Assembly: GCA_035574295.1 (NCBI GenBank)
Contig: DATLYX010000095.1
Location: forward strand, 5,346 to 69,345
Direction: 5' to 3'
Length of the DNA stretch: 64,000 nt
DNA from: PNAI01 sp035574295
GTDB lineage: Bacteria > Pseudomonadota > Alphaproteobacteria > Rhizobiales > Xanthobacteraceae
A model generated the notes under the pieces. That model ran no database searches. It was not told the origin of the DNA and saw only the letters and a list, made by a program, of their open reading frames with translations. The first letter of the stretch is position 1. Each line of letters starts with the position of its first letter. The position numbers and the translations under genes are program-made. Shown here piece by piece: positions 9,002-18,775 of the stretch.

Positions 9002-10021
9002 CTAATTCCGGCTCCGGTCCACCAGCGCCCGCTGCTTGATCCACGGCATCATGGCGCGCAGCTTGGCCCCCACCTCCTCGGCCGGGTGCGCCGCGAGCTT
9101 GGCGCGCATCGCCTTGAACGAAGTCTGGTTCACGCGGTTCTCCAGCATCCAGTCTTTCACGAACTTGCCCGATTGGATGTCGGCGAGAATCTTTTTCATT
9201 TCCGCGCGCGTGGCATCGGTGATGATACGCGGGCCGGACACGTATTCGCCGTACTCCGCGGTGTTCGACACCGAGTAATTCATGGTGGCGATGCCACCCT
9301 CGTAGATCAGATCCACGATCAGCTTCATCTCGTGGATGCACTCGAAATACGCCATCTCCGGCGCATATCCGGCTTCCACCAGCGTCTCGTAGCCGGCCTT
9401 CATCAATTCCACCACCCCGCCGCACAGCACGGTCTGCTCACCGAACAGATCGGTCTCGCACTCCTCGCGGAACGTGGTCTCGATGATGCCCGCGCGCCCG
9501 CCGCCGATCGCCGCGCCGTAGGACAGCGCCAGATCGTGCGCATTGCCGGAGACGTCGCGGTGCACCGCCATCAGCATCGGCACGCCCGCCCCGCGCTGAT
9601 ATTCCGCCCGCACCGTATGTCCCGGCCCCTTTGGTGCGATCATCATCACATCGAGGTCTGGCCGCGGTTCGATCAGGTTGAAATGGATGTTGAGCCCGTG
9701 CGCGAACATCAGCGCCGCGCCTTTTTTCATGTTTTTGTGCAGGTGATCGTAGTAGATGCCCGCCTGAAGCTCGTCCGGCGTCAGCATCATCATGATGTCC
9801 GCCCATTTGGCGGCGGCGGCAACCTCCATCACCTTGAGTTTCTCGGCCTGCGCCTTTTTCACCCCCTGTGACCCCTTGCGCAGCGCCACCACCACGTTCT
9901 TGACACCGGAATCGCGCAGATTCAGCGCGTGGGCGTGACCCTGGCTGCCATAACCGATGATGGCGACCTTCTTGCCCTTGATCAGGTTTAAGTCGGCGTC
10001 GCGATCGTAATACACACGCAT
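9002..10021 (-). CDS. ilvC: Ketol-acid reductoisomerase (NADP+), class I
   Basis: 339 residues, the normal class I length. The enzyme converts 2-acetolactate or 2-aceto-2-hydroxybutyrate to the dihydroxy acid with NADPH, the second step of valine, leucine and isoleucine synthesis. NADPH-binding GYGSQG is at residues 23-28, and the Mg-binding region follows (DLFGEQTVLCGG, EMKLIVDLIYEGG). Start ATG 10021 (MRVYYDRDADL) matches the family. ilvB and ilvH lie upstream on the same strand, but three unrelated genes intervene, so ilvC is probably transcribed separately. Confidence 0.97.
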   Translation of the reverse strand: MRVYYDRDADLNLIKGKKVAIIGYGSQGHAHALNLRDSGVKNVVVALRKGSQGVKKAQAEKLKVMEVAAAAKWADIMMMLTPDELQAGIYYDHLHKNMKKGAALMFAHGLNIHFNLIEPRPDLDVMMIAPKGPGHTVRAEYQRGAGVPMLMAVHRDVSGNAHDLALSYGAAIGGGRAGIIETTFREECETDLFGEQTVLCGGVVELMKAGYETLVEAGYAPEMAYFECIHEMKLIVDLIYEGGIATMNYSVSNTAEYGEYVSGPRIITDATRAEMKKILADIQSGKFVKDWMLENRVNQTSFKAMRAKLAAHPAEEVGAKLRAMMPWIKQRALVDRSRN

Positions 10022-10087
10022 GTGCTTTGCCCCTTCCCGGCTCGTTGTCCGACCCGGTAAAGACGGCATTAGCGCCGGAAAATCAAG

Positions 10088-11434
10088 CTATTCCGCCGGA
10101 ACCGAACGTCGCCGCGCATCGGCGAGGAACAAGAGCGGCACGCCGGCCAGGAGCACCACCACCCCGACCAGCGCCCCCAGCCCCGTATACATCAGGCTGG
10201 AATACAACAGATACAGGCAGGTCAGCACGAACAGCGCCGGGGTGACGGGATAGAGCGGCACGCGGAATGGCAGCTCGCGCTCGGGCTCGCGCCACCGCAG
10301 CACGAACAGCGACAGGCCGACCAGCATCATGAAGAACCAGAACACCGGCGCGGTATATTCCACCATCGCCTGAAAGCCGTCTCGCGTGGTGGCGCCGAAC
10401 AGCACGAGCCCGAACGCAATGGCACCCTGAAGCAGAATCGCGTTGACCGGGTTGTCGCCTTTGGAACTCCAGATACCGAGCTTGCCGAGCGCGGGAATGT
10501 CGCGGCCGAGCGCAAAATAGACCCGCGCGCCGGTGAAGATCGTGCCATTCAGCGTGCTGATCGCGGCACAGCAGACGACGAGCGCGAGCACGACCGCTCC
10601 GGTCTGACCGGCCGCAAGACGCATCAGGTCGGCGGCTGGCGCTTCGGCCGCGCGCAGCCGCTCGAGACCCAAGGCGTGCAGATAGGCGAACGCCATCGCC
10701 CCGTACAGGGCGACCAGAACCAGCGTGCCGAACACCATCACGCGCATCATATTGCGCCGCACGTCGCGCATCTCGCCGGAAAGATAGGCCACCTCGTTCC
10801 AGCCGCCGTATGTCAAGAGCACGAGCACCATCGCCAGCCCGACCGCACCGCCCGAGGTTCCGCTCGCCGAAGCGGGCGCGGCCGCAGCCTGGCTGTTACC
10901 GACGTAGAGCAGGCCCGCAACGATCACGACCAGCATGGCGCCGAGCGTCACGATGGTGAAAATCCGCTGCGCATTGGCGCTCTGCAAAGTGCCGACAAGG
11001 TTCAAGGCCGAAAACACGATCACCGTAAGCGCCGCGTAGATCGCGGGTCCGTTCGGGCCGAGCGGCACAAGCTGCGCGGCGTAATCCCCGAACACAAAAG
11101 CGACCAGGGCGATCGCACCAGTCTGGATCACCGTGCCGCGCGCCCAGGCGAACAGGGTTGCCGGAATGCGGCCGTAGGCGCGCTGCAAAAAGTGGTATTC
11201 GCCGCCGGCGCTGGGATGTGCGGCGGCAAGCTCCGCATAGCAGAGCGCCCCGATCAGCGTCACCAAACCGCCCAACAGCCAGACGGCCATGAATGTCATG
11301 CCGCTGTCGACGTTCGCGGCCACGAGCGACGGCGTCTTGAAGATGCCGATGCCGACCACAATCCCGACCATGACGGCGACGCCGTCGAGGACCGTAAGGC
11401 TGGCCTGCGGTGTGGCCTGGGGCTTGTCTGCCAT
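10088..11434 (-). CDS. APC-superfamily amino acid permease
   Basis: 448 residues with about twelve hydrophobic segments. The first helix carries the unwound substrate-binding motif VGIVVGIGIFKTPS, typical of the amino acid-polyamine-organocation superfamily (LAT/APA branch). Start ATG 11434 (MADKPQATPQ) is chosen because the conserved transport core begins right after it; the longer frame overlaps the upstream methyltransferase gene. It lies 13 nt after that gene and may be cotranscribed. The substrate is unknown. Confidence 0.9.
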   Translation of the reverse strand: MADKPQATPQASLTVLDGVAVMVGIVVGIGIFKTPSLVAANVDSGMTFMAVWLLGGLVTLIGALCYAELAAAHPSAGGEYHFLQRAYGRIPATLFAWARGTVIQTGAIALVAFVFGDYAAQLVPLGPNGPAIYAALTVIVFSALNLVGTLQSANAQRIFTIVTLGAMLVVIVAGLLYVGNSQAAAAPASASGTSGGAVGLAMVLVLLTYGGWNEVAYLSGEMRDVRRNMMRVMVFGTLVLVALYGAMAFAYLHALGLERLRAAEAPAADLMRLAAGQTGAVVLALVVCCAAISTLNGTIFTGARVYFALGRDIPALGKLGIWSSKGDNPVNAILLQGAIAFGLVLFGATTRDGFQAMVEYTAPVFWFFMMLVGLSLFVLRWREPERELPFRVPLYPVTPALFVLTCLYLLYSSLMYTGLGALVGVVVLLAGVPLLFLADARRRSVPAE

Positions 11435-11447
11435 GGGTCGTCCAAAA

Positions 11448-12296
11448 TCAGCCGCGTGTGGCGCGCCAGTCTTCGGCCCACTGCACCGCGCCGCGCGCAG
11501 GTTCCTTGGTCGCGGCCGGCACGGGTTCGATCGTATCCCCGGCCACACGGCCGGCAAAACGCCTGCGCTCCTTGCCCATGTTGAGCACGAAGCTGATTTC
11601 ATCTCCCCGCAGGGTCAGCCTTTCCAGCGCCACGCTGCGCCCGCCGAGGGAGGCGGAGCCGGTCAGCCTTTGGAATTTTTGCCGGATGACCAGATCGATG
11701 TTCTGCTCGCCGTATTTCAAGATCCAGCGGCCGTCCGCGTTGGCTGGGGTGATCCAGAGATAGATGTCGTTGCCGTCCACCACCTCGTGTTTGTCCGGCT
11801 TCCAGCTTCCCATGTGGAAGGCATGTGAGACCACGCGCGTGCCCGGTTTCAACTCCTTCAAGATGCGCGGCCGAAGTTTGAGATTGACCGACTCCAACAG
11901 ATACATGGTCAGCACCGTGGCCTCGCCGATAGGCGTCTCGAACAGGTTCTGTTGGCGGAAAGTAACACGGTCAGTGACACCGGCCTTCTGGGCATTGGCA
12001 TTGGCCTCGGCGATGCGGCGCGGATCGATGTCGATGCCGAGCGCACGCGCGCCGAAGCGTTTGGCGGCGGTGATCGGAATGCGGCCGTCGCCGGAACCGA
12101 GATCGATCAGAAAATCGTCGGCGGTGACCTTGGCCATTTCCAACATGCGATCGACCACGGCCTGCGGCGTCGGCACGAAGGGTACGTCGAGCTTCACCTG
12201 CGCCGTTACGCGTCCGGCGGGCAGTCCCGTGCAAAGGCCGACCGCCGCCACGAGGGCGAGCACGGCCTGCCACGACGCACGACGACTTACGAACAT
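11448..12296 (-). CDS. Class I SAM-dependent methyltransferase with a signal peptide
   Basis: 282 residues. Residues 1-32 look like a Sec signal peptide (positive start, hydrophobic 10-24, cleavage site V-T-A before Q). The lipobox-like VGLC has Leu before Cys, so a lipoprotein is less likely. The Rossmann methyltransferase core has motif I DLGSGDG at 65-71 and GIDIDP at 87-92, and the N-terminal VPFVPTP resembles protein-lysine methyltransferase relatives. A C-terminal domain of about 80 residues follows. Export is odd because S-adenosylmethionine is cytoplasmic; the hydrophobic start could instead be a membrane anchor. Target unknown. Confidence 0.8.
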   Translation of the reverse strand: MFVSRRASWQAVLALVAAVGLCTGLPAGRVTAQVKLDVPFVPTPQAVVDRMLEMAKVTADDFLIDLGSGDGRIPITAAKRFGARALGIDIDPRRIAEANANAQKAGVTDRVTFRQQNLFETPIGEATVLTMYLLESVNLKLRPRILKELKPGTRVVSHAFHMGSWKPDKHEVVDGNDIYLWITPANADGRWILKYGEQNIDLVIRQKFQRLTGSASLGGRSVALERLTLRGDEISFVLNMGKERRRFAGRVAGDTIEPVPAATKEPARGAVQWAEDWRATRG

Positions 12297-12525
12297 GGAA
12301 TGACCTCCGATTTTGCGGCTGAGCGCTGACGGCCAATTTCAAGTGTTGAGAGGCATTGGTTAGCAGTCTAACAGGACGCCGGCATAGCGATTCAATGATT
12401 TTGCGATCACGAATTTTTGAAGGGTAAGGTGAACTCTCTGAGGAATAAAGCCAAATTTCACCTCACTGCGCGGCAGTTCCCGTTGCGGGGGATCGCTCCG
12501 TTGCAGTGGCGCTAGCCGGCCCCTT

Positions 12526-13119
12526 TCAAAGAACCATGGGCACGACGCTCGCGACCAGCAGCGCGGCCATGCTGCCATTGAAAATCCGCGCATGCAGCGG
12601 ATTGCGCAACAGCCCGCGCAGGGCGACGCCGAACGCCGCCCAGGTTATCACCGCCCCTGCGGTGCAGACGGTGAACACTCCGAGCATCATTACGAAATCC
12701 GCCAGCTCATGGCCGGGTCGGACATAGATCGAGATCGCGCTCAGCGCCGCCACCAACCCTTTCGGATTGACCCACTGAAACAGCGCCGCTTCCCAGAACG
12801 TGAGCGGCTGCGCCGTTGCCGGCGCGTCATTGGCTGGCCGTGCGGTGGCAACCCTGTACGCGAGCCACAAAAGATAGAGCGCACCGGCGACTTTGAGCAC
12901 AAGGTGCAGCGCGGGGATGGCGGCGAAGATGAGGCCGAGCCCGGCCGCGCAGCCGATCAGCAGCATCGCAAAGCCGACGGTGACGCCGAGCATGTGTTGG
13001 ATCGTTCGTGCAAAACCGAAATTCACCCCCGACGCCGCCAGCATGATGTTGTTCGGCCCCGGCGTGAACGCCATCACGGCCGCGAACACGACCAAAGCGA
13101 GAAACAGATCGAGGGGCAT
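12526..13119 (-). CDS. LysE-family amino acid exporter
   Basis: 197 residues, six predicted membrane segments, and the LysE/RhtB hallmark TPGPNNIMLAASG at residues 19-31 followed by a helix-rich half with FQWVNPKGL. The family exports amino acids or derivatives by proton exchange. It ends 229 nt before the methyltransferase start and begins 25 nt downstream of ilvH, so it may be read through from the ilv genes. Its location next to ilvBH would suit overflow of branched-chain amino acids, which is inference only. Confidence 0.92.
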   Translation of the reverse strand: MPLDLFLALVVFAAVMAFTPGPNNIMLAASGVNFGFARTIQHMLGVTVGFAMLLIGCAAGLGLIFAAIPALHLVLKVAGALYLLWLAYRVATARPANDAPATAQPLTFWEAALFQWVNPKGLVAALSAISIYVRPGHELADFVMMLGVFTVCTAGAVITWAAFGVALRGLLRNPLHARIFNGSMAALLVASVVPMVL

Positions 13120-13144
13120 GCAAGCGCGCCTTCACTCGCCGGCG

Positions 13145-13687
13145 TTACATGCCCTCCGGTCCGCGGCCGATGGCGACCACGCCGGTGCGCGCCACTTCCA
13201 CGAGCCCGATCGGCAGCATCAGGTTGATGAAACTTTCGATCTTGTCGGAAGCGCCGGTGATTTCGAACACGAAACTTTCCGTAGTGGCATCGATCACGCG
13301 GGCGCGGAAGGCGTCGGCCAGCCGCAGCGCCTCCATGCGGTGCTCGCCTTTGCCCCGCACTTTCACCAGCGCGAGCTCCCGCTCGATGTGCGGCCCCATC
13401 ACCGTCATATCCACCACACGATGCACGGGCACCAGGCGATCGAGCTGGTTCTTGATCTGCTCGATCACCATGGGCGTGCCGCGGGTGACGATGGTGATGC
13501 GCGAGAGGTGTTTTTGGTGCTCGGTCTCCGAGACGGTAAGCGAGTCGATGTTGTAGCCGCGGCCGGAGAACAGGCCGATCACCCGCGCCAGCACCCCCGG
13601 CTCGTTGTCGACGATGATCGACAGCGTGTGCGACTCGATGTTTTGCGCCGCGGGCGCGGCGGGATAGTGGGACGTTGTCGTGCTCAA
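13145..13687 (-). CDS. ilvH: Acetolactate synthase small (regulatory) subunit
   Basis: 180 residues. The N-terminal ACT domain (HTLSIIVDNEPGVLARVIGLF, residues 20-40) binds valine for feedback inhibition, and the C-terminal half stimulates the catalytic subunit. Length is normal. It lies downstream of ilvB on the same strand with a 170-nt gap full of palindromic repeats, so expression may be lower than that of ilvB. Start ATG 13687 leaves a short Ala/Pro leader before the ACT fold. Confidence 0.96.
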   Translation of the reverse strand: MSTTTSHYPAAPAAQNIESHTLSIIVDNEPGVLARVIGLFSGRGYNIDSLTVSETEHQKHLSRITIVTRGTPMVIEQIKNQLDRLVPVHRVVDMTVMGPHIERELALVKVRGKGEHRMEALRLADAFRARVIDATTESFVFEITGASDKIESFINLMLPIGLVEVARTGVVAIGRGPEGM

Positions 13688-13689
13688 GC

Positions 13690-13850
13690 GGTATTCTCCA
13701 AGTACCCACTCCCCTTGTGGGAGAGGGTGGCCCGAGCAGCGCCTGGCGCTGCGAGGACCGGGTGAGGGGTGATGCAGGCAGCGAATCCGGACCCCTCACC
13801 CGGCTCGCTTGGCTCGCCACCCTCTCCCGCAAGGGAAGAGGGTGGCGAAG
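13690..13850. repeat. Palindromic repeat cluster between ilvB and ilvH
   Basis: Inverted-repeat units CTCCCCTTGTGGGAGAGGG (about 13709-13727), CCGGGTGAGGGG (13759-13770) with its complement CCCCTCACCCGG (13791-13802), and CCCTCTCCCGCAAGGGAAGAG (about 13821-13841). Related sequence occurs at 5.8 kb. The array can fold into long hairpins in the ilvBH transcript and may trim or terminate it. Confidence 0.7.
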
Positions 13851-13857
13851 TTCGTCG

Positions 13858-15615
<1,758 letters not shown>

Positions 15616-15648
15616 GGTTCGCTCCAATCTGCGTGCATCGGCCGGGAA

Positions 15649-15672
15649 TTAAAAAAGGGGCTTGGAGCCCCT
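15649..15672 (-). terminator. Intrinsic terminator of the ilvB attenuator
   Basis: On the minus strand the transcript folds GGGGCUCCAAGCCCC (15671-15657) followed directly by a run of six U (15656-15651). It sits between the leader peptide and ilvB, 34 nt before the ilvB start, and so can only serve to stop transcription before the structural gene. Confidence 0.88.
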
Positions 15673-15674
15673 TC

Positions 15675-15720
15675 GCACACCGCCGTATCGCGGGTGGCCT
15701 AGCCACCCCCGGCGGTGTGC
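15675..15720 (-). promoter_or_regulatory. Leader hairpin of the ilvB attenuator
   Basis: GCACACCGCCG (15675-15685) pairs with CGGCGGTGTGC (15710-15720), and inside it GGGTGGCC pairs with GGCCACCC around 15692-15708. The hairpin covers the last third and stop codon of the leader peptide, where a stalled or completed ribosome would change its folding. The exact antiterminator pairing could not be settled by eye. Confidence 0.7.
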
Positions 15721-15764
15721 TCCCTAACGACCACGGTCACAATCTGGGTAATTTTATTGCGCAT
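15699..15764 (-). CDS. ilvB leader peptide (attenuation)
   Basis: A 21-codon ORF beginning MRNKITQIVTVVVR and ending in three Gly before TAG. Seven of the first 13 residues are Ile or Val, including a Val-Thr-Val-Val-Val run, which is the hallmark of a branched-chain amino acid attenuation peptide. It precedes a GC-rich hairpin and a U-tailed terminator in front of ilvB. A ribosome starved for Val/Ile tRNA would stall in the Val run and favour read-through into ilvB. The ribosome site (GAG before the ATG) is weak. It is too short for routine gene callers. Confidence 0.85.
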   Translation of the reverse strand: MRNKITQIVTVVVREHTAGGG

Positions 15765-15820
15765 TGCTCGATACTTTTGCCATTTCGTTGCGCGCCATAT
15801 AGGGGCATCCCGCCGCTACG

Positions 15821-16747
15821 TCAAGCCAAAAGTGCGCCGAGCATGTCCCGCGCCCTTTGCATGGCACGCTTCGGCTCGATCCAGGCCCATCCCGGCATCT
15901 GATGGCGAAACCACGTGAGCTGCCGCTTGGTGTAGCGTTTGGTGTCCATCTTCGCACCCTCCGCCGCCTGCGCCAGCGTGATCTCCCCGTGCAGATACCG
16001 CCTGAGCCACGGAACCCCGTGCGCTTTCATTGCCGGCAACAGCGGATCGAGTCCGCGCGCATCGAGCGCCCGGACCTCCCCGAGCGCGCCGGCGGCCAGC
16101 ATGGCATCGAACCGTTCCTCGATCCGCCTGTGCAGCGTGCCGCGGTCCGGAGCGAGAAACATTTTGGCTGCGCGGGCCGGGTCGAGGATGGGTTGCATGC
16201 CCTGCCGCTGCCATTCGGCAAGCGAACGGCCCGTGGCCTGCAAAACTTCGAGCGCGCGGGCGATGCGCGTTTGGTCGCCGGGTTTCAGCCGCGCGGCCAT
16301 CTCCGGATCGTGCTGTGCCAGTTCGGCATGCAGCACTTCAGGCCCCACCTCCGCTAGCCGGGCGCGAACCGCCGCGCGCACCTCCGGGGGAGTCGGCGGA
16401 ACGGCCGCGAGCCCTTGTGTCAGCGTCTTGAAGTAAAGGCCGGTGCCGCCCACAAGGATCGGAAGACGACGCGCGGCTTCGACCTCCGCCAGCACCGCCT
16501 GTACGTCAACGCACCAGCGCCCGACAGAATAATTTTCCGCCGCATCCACGTGGCCGTAGAGCCGATGCGGCACGCGCGCCTCCTCCTCCGGCGTCGGCCG
16601 CGCCGTGATGATGCGCAGGTCGCGATACACCTGCATGGCGTCGGCATTGATGATCGTGCCGCCGAGCTCTTCCGCGAGCTCCAGCGCCAGCGCCGATTTG
16701 CCGCTCGCCGTCGGCCCGGCGATCAGGATTGCTGTTGGGCGATTCAC
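15821..16747 (-). CDS. miaA: tRNA dimethylallyltransferase
   Basis: 308 residues from GTG 16747. It transfers the dimethylallyl group to A37 of tRNAs reading UNN codons. P-loop GPTASGKS is at residues 11-18, followed by DAMQVYRDLRIITARPT, GGTGLYFKTLTQGL and the C-terminal TKRYTKRQLTWFR motif. GTG 16747 is preferred over the open frame to 16852 because family members begin about ten residues before the P-loop and the longer version overlaps the divergent toxin-antitoxin promoter. No clear ribosome site is seen. miaA next to ilvB is common in alphaproteobacteria. Confidence 0.94.
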   Translation of the reverse strand: MNRPTAILIAGPTASGKSALALELAEELGGTIINADAMQVYRDLRIITARPTPEEEARVPHRLYGHVDAAENYSVGRWCVDVQAVLAEVEAARRLPILVGGTGLYFKTLTQGLAAVPPTPPEVRAAVRARLAEVGPEVLHAELAQHDPEMAARLKPGDQTRIARALEVLQATGRSLAEWQRQGMQPILDPARAAKMFLAPDRGTLHRRIEERFDAMLAAGALGEVRALDARGLDPLLPAMKAHGVPWLRRYLHGEITLAQAAEGAKMDTKRYTKRQLTWFRHQMPGWAWIEPKRAMQRARDMLGALLA

Positions 16748-16813
16748 GACATACGTTTTTGTTGCAGGGCGAGGCGCTGTTATATTTTTATATTTTAGAG
16801 AAAGCGAGCGATC

Positions 16814-17073
16814 ATGGCTCACACCGCACGCCTGCGTAAGGTTTGGGGTCAATCATGCTGACGATCCCCAAGCCTATGCTGAATGCCCTCAATCTCAGCA
16901 TGAGTGCTAAAGTTAACCTGTCGATCAAAGCCGGTAAATTGACGATTGACCCGGTGCCAAACCATCGACACGGCCTTGACCAATTGTTAGCCGAGTGGAA
17001 GCCGGTGGTCGGGCGGCTTCCGAAGAACCGTGACTGGACCTCGGGTCGGCCCGTCGGTCGCGAGCTTGTTTGA
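16814..17073 (+). pseudogene. Frameshifted AbrB/MazE-type antitoxin
   Basis: ATG 16814 begins MAHTARLRKV, the usual first strand of an AbrB/MazE swapped-hairpin antitoxin, but this frame reaches TGA at 16859. The rest of the family sequence continues in a shifted frame as GSIMLTIPKPMLNALNL to the stop at 17071-17073. Losing one base in the G-run near 16845 explains the break: restoring it would read KVGGSIMLTIPKP. A shortened protein could start at ATG 16855 but would lack the first DNA-binding strand. The stop overlaps the toxin start as TGATG. Confidence 0.8.
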
Positions 17074-17407
17074 TGGAACGCGGCGACATCTATCTTGTCT
17101 CGCTTGACCCCGCAACCGGGCGCGAGCAGCAAGGCAAGCAGCCGGTGCTTGTTCTCTCGCGAAGCGAGTTTAATAGAGTCACCGGACTATCCATCGTCGC
17201 GCCGATCACGACTGGAGAGGCCGCTTCGGGCGAACGATTGGCTTCGCCGTTTCCCTCAATGGAGCGGGCACGCGTACTACCGGCATTGTTCGCTGCGATC
17301 AACCGCGCATCCTCGACCTGCAAGCGCGCGGGGGGAAAATACTGGAAAGAATACCCAATTATATTATAGACGAAGCGTTGAGTCGGGTTGCACCGATCTT
17401 CGAATGA
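17073..17407 (+). pseudogene. Frameshifted MazF/PemK-type mRNA interferase
   Basis: ATG 17073 begins MERGDIYLVSLDPATGREQQ, then GKQPVLVLSRSEFN and IVAPITTG, the conserved N-terminal half of MazF/PemK endoribonucleases. After about residue 50 the frame breaks. The family C-terminus continues in another frame from 17240 as GFAVSLNGAGTRTTGIVRCD, through DLQARGGKILE, to APIFE and TGA 17405-17407. One missing base near 17216 (GGAGAGGC where GGAGGAGGC is expected) accounts for it. The broken frame ends at 17369 and lacks the C-terminal half, so the toxin is probably dead. Confidence 0.85.
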
Positions 17408-17459
17408 ACCGCCCAAAGATCGACCTGACTGTGCCTCCGACCCAAAACGGAATCCGCCA

Positions 17460-18680
17460 TTGCCCCTGATTGCCCCCTTTCGCGCGCTGCGTCCTGCGCC
17501 CGGCCGCGCCGCCGAGGTGCTGGCGCCGCCCTATGACGTGCTGTCGAGCGCGGAGGCGCTCATTCGCGCCAAGGGCAAGCCGTACAGTTTCCTGCACGTC
17601 TCGAAGGCCGAGATCGATCTCGACCCGGCCGTGGATCCCTATGCTGGCGCGGTTTACGCCAAGGCGGCAGAAAACCTTCACCGCATGGCGGCCGAGGGCG
17701 TGCTGATCCGCGACGACAAGCCGGCTTATTACGTCTATCGCCTCACCGCACATGGCCGCAGCCAGACCGGGCTTGCCGCCGTCGCCTCCGTCGCCGAATA
17801 CGAGCGCGGCCGCATCCGCAAACACGAGCTGACCACCCCGGTGAAAGAGGACGACCGCGTCCGGCAGATCGAGGCGGTCAATGCCCAGACCGGACCAGTG
17901 ATGCTCGCCTATCCGAGCGCACCCGCGCTCGACGACATGCTCAAGCGCGCCGCAGCCGTGCCGCCCGATGTCGATACGGTGGCCGACGACGGTGTGCGGC
18001 ATCAGCTCTGGGTGGTGAGCGAGCCTGCCGCAATCGAGGCGATCACACGCGCGGCCGATGCCCTGCCGGCGCTCTACATTTGCGACGGGCACCACCGCTC
18101 CGCCGCCGCCGCCCGCGTGGCGCGGTCGCGCACGGGCGAGGGATCCCACGACTATTTTCTCGCGGTTCTGTTTCCGCACCACGAGCTCAAAATTCTCGAC
18201 TATAACCGCGTGGTGCGCGACCTTAACGGCCGCACGCCGGAGGCGCTGCTCGCTGCGTTGCGTGCGACCTTTGCGGTGGAGCCTTTCGACCGGCCGGTGC
18301 GGCCGGCCGCGACCAATGAATTCGGCCTTTATCTTGCCGCCCGCTGGTATCGCCTCACGCTGCCGCGCGAATTGATCCCGCTCGATGACCCCATTGGCCG
18401 GCTGCCCATCACGCTGTTTACGCGCCACGTGCTCGAGCCGTTGTTCGGCATCAAGGACCAGCGCAACGACAAGCGCATCGATTTCGTCGGCGGCGGCCGC
18501 GGGCTCGAGGAGCTTGCGCGTCGCGTTGCCTCCGGCGAGATGGCCGCCGCCTTTTCGCTCTATCCGACCCAGATGTCCGATCTGATGGCAGTCGCCGACT
18601 TGGGCCTCATCATGCCGCCCAAAAGCACCTGGTTCGAGCCCAAGCTCGCCGACGGCCTGCTCAGCCATGTGCTGGATTGA
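17460..18680 (+). CDS. DUF1015 family protein
   Basis: 406 residues from TTG 17460 (start reading PLIAPFRALRP). The family signature is clear: APPYDVLS near the N-terminus, KHELTTPVKEDDR, and the D209-GHHR motif at 209-213, which resembles ParB/sulfiredoxin-fold serine kinases. Members are soluble; some relatives are proposed to phosphorylate serine, but for bacterial DUF1015 this is not established to my knowledge. The frame is open to 17388, but that part overlaps the end of the toxin pseudogene. It is convergent with degP. Confidence 0.85.
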   Translation: MPLIAPFRALRPAPGRAAEVLAPPYDVLSSAEALIRAKGKPYSFLHVSKAEIDLDPAVDPYAGAVYAKAAENLHRMAAEGVLIRDDKPAYYVYRLTAHGRSQTGLAAVASVAEYERGRIRKHELTTPVKEDDRVRQIEAVNAQTGPVMLAYPSAPALDDMLKRAAAVPPDVDTVADDGVRHQLWVVSEPAAIEAITRAADALPALYICDGHHRSAAAARVARSRTGEGSHDYFLAVLFPHHELKILDYNRVVRDLNGRTPEALLAALRATFAVEPFDRPVRPAATNEFGLYLAARWYRLTLPRELIPLDDPIGRLPITLFTRHVLEPLFGIKDQRNDKRIDFVGGGRGLEELARRVASGEMAAAFSLYPTQMSDLMAVADLGLIMPPKSTWFEPKLADGLLSHVLD

Positions 18681-18716
18681 CGGACGACAAAGGACAGACG
18701 ACAGGAAAGAGAGAAC

Positions 18717-18740
18717 GACGGAAGAGTGCCCTCTTCCGTC
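18717..18740. terminator. Bidirectional hairpin between convergent genes
   Basis: GACGGAAGAG (18717-18726) pairs perfectly with CTCTTCCGTC (18731-18740) across a 4-nt loop. An outer imperfect stem formed by GGACGACAAAGGACAGACG (left) and CTTGTCCGTCGTCCG (right) encloses it. No U-run, but the position between the convergent DUF1015 gene and degP fits a terminator. Confidence 0.6.
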
Positions 18741-18775
18741 GCCCTTGTCCGTCGTCCGTGGTCTGGCTTCAGTCG

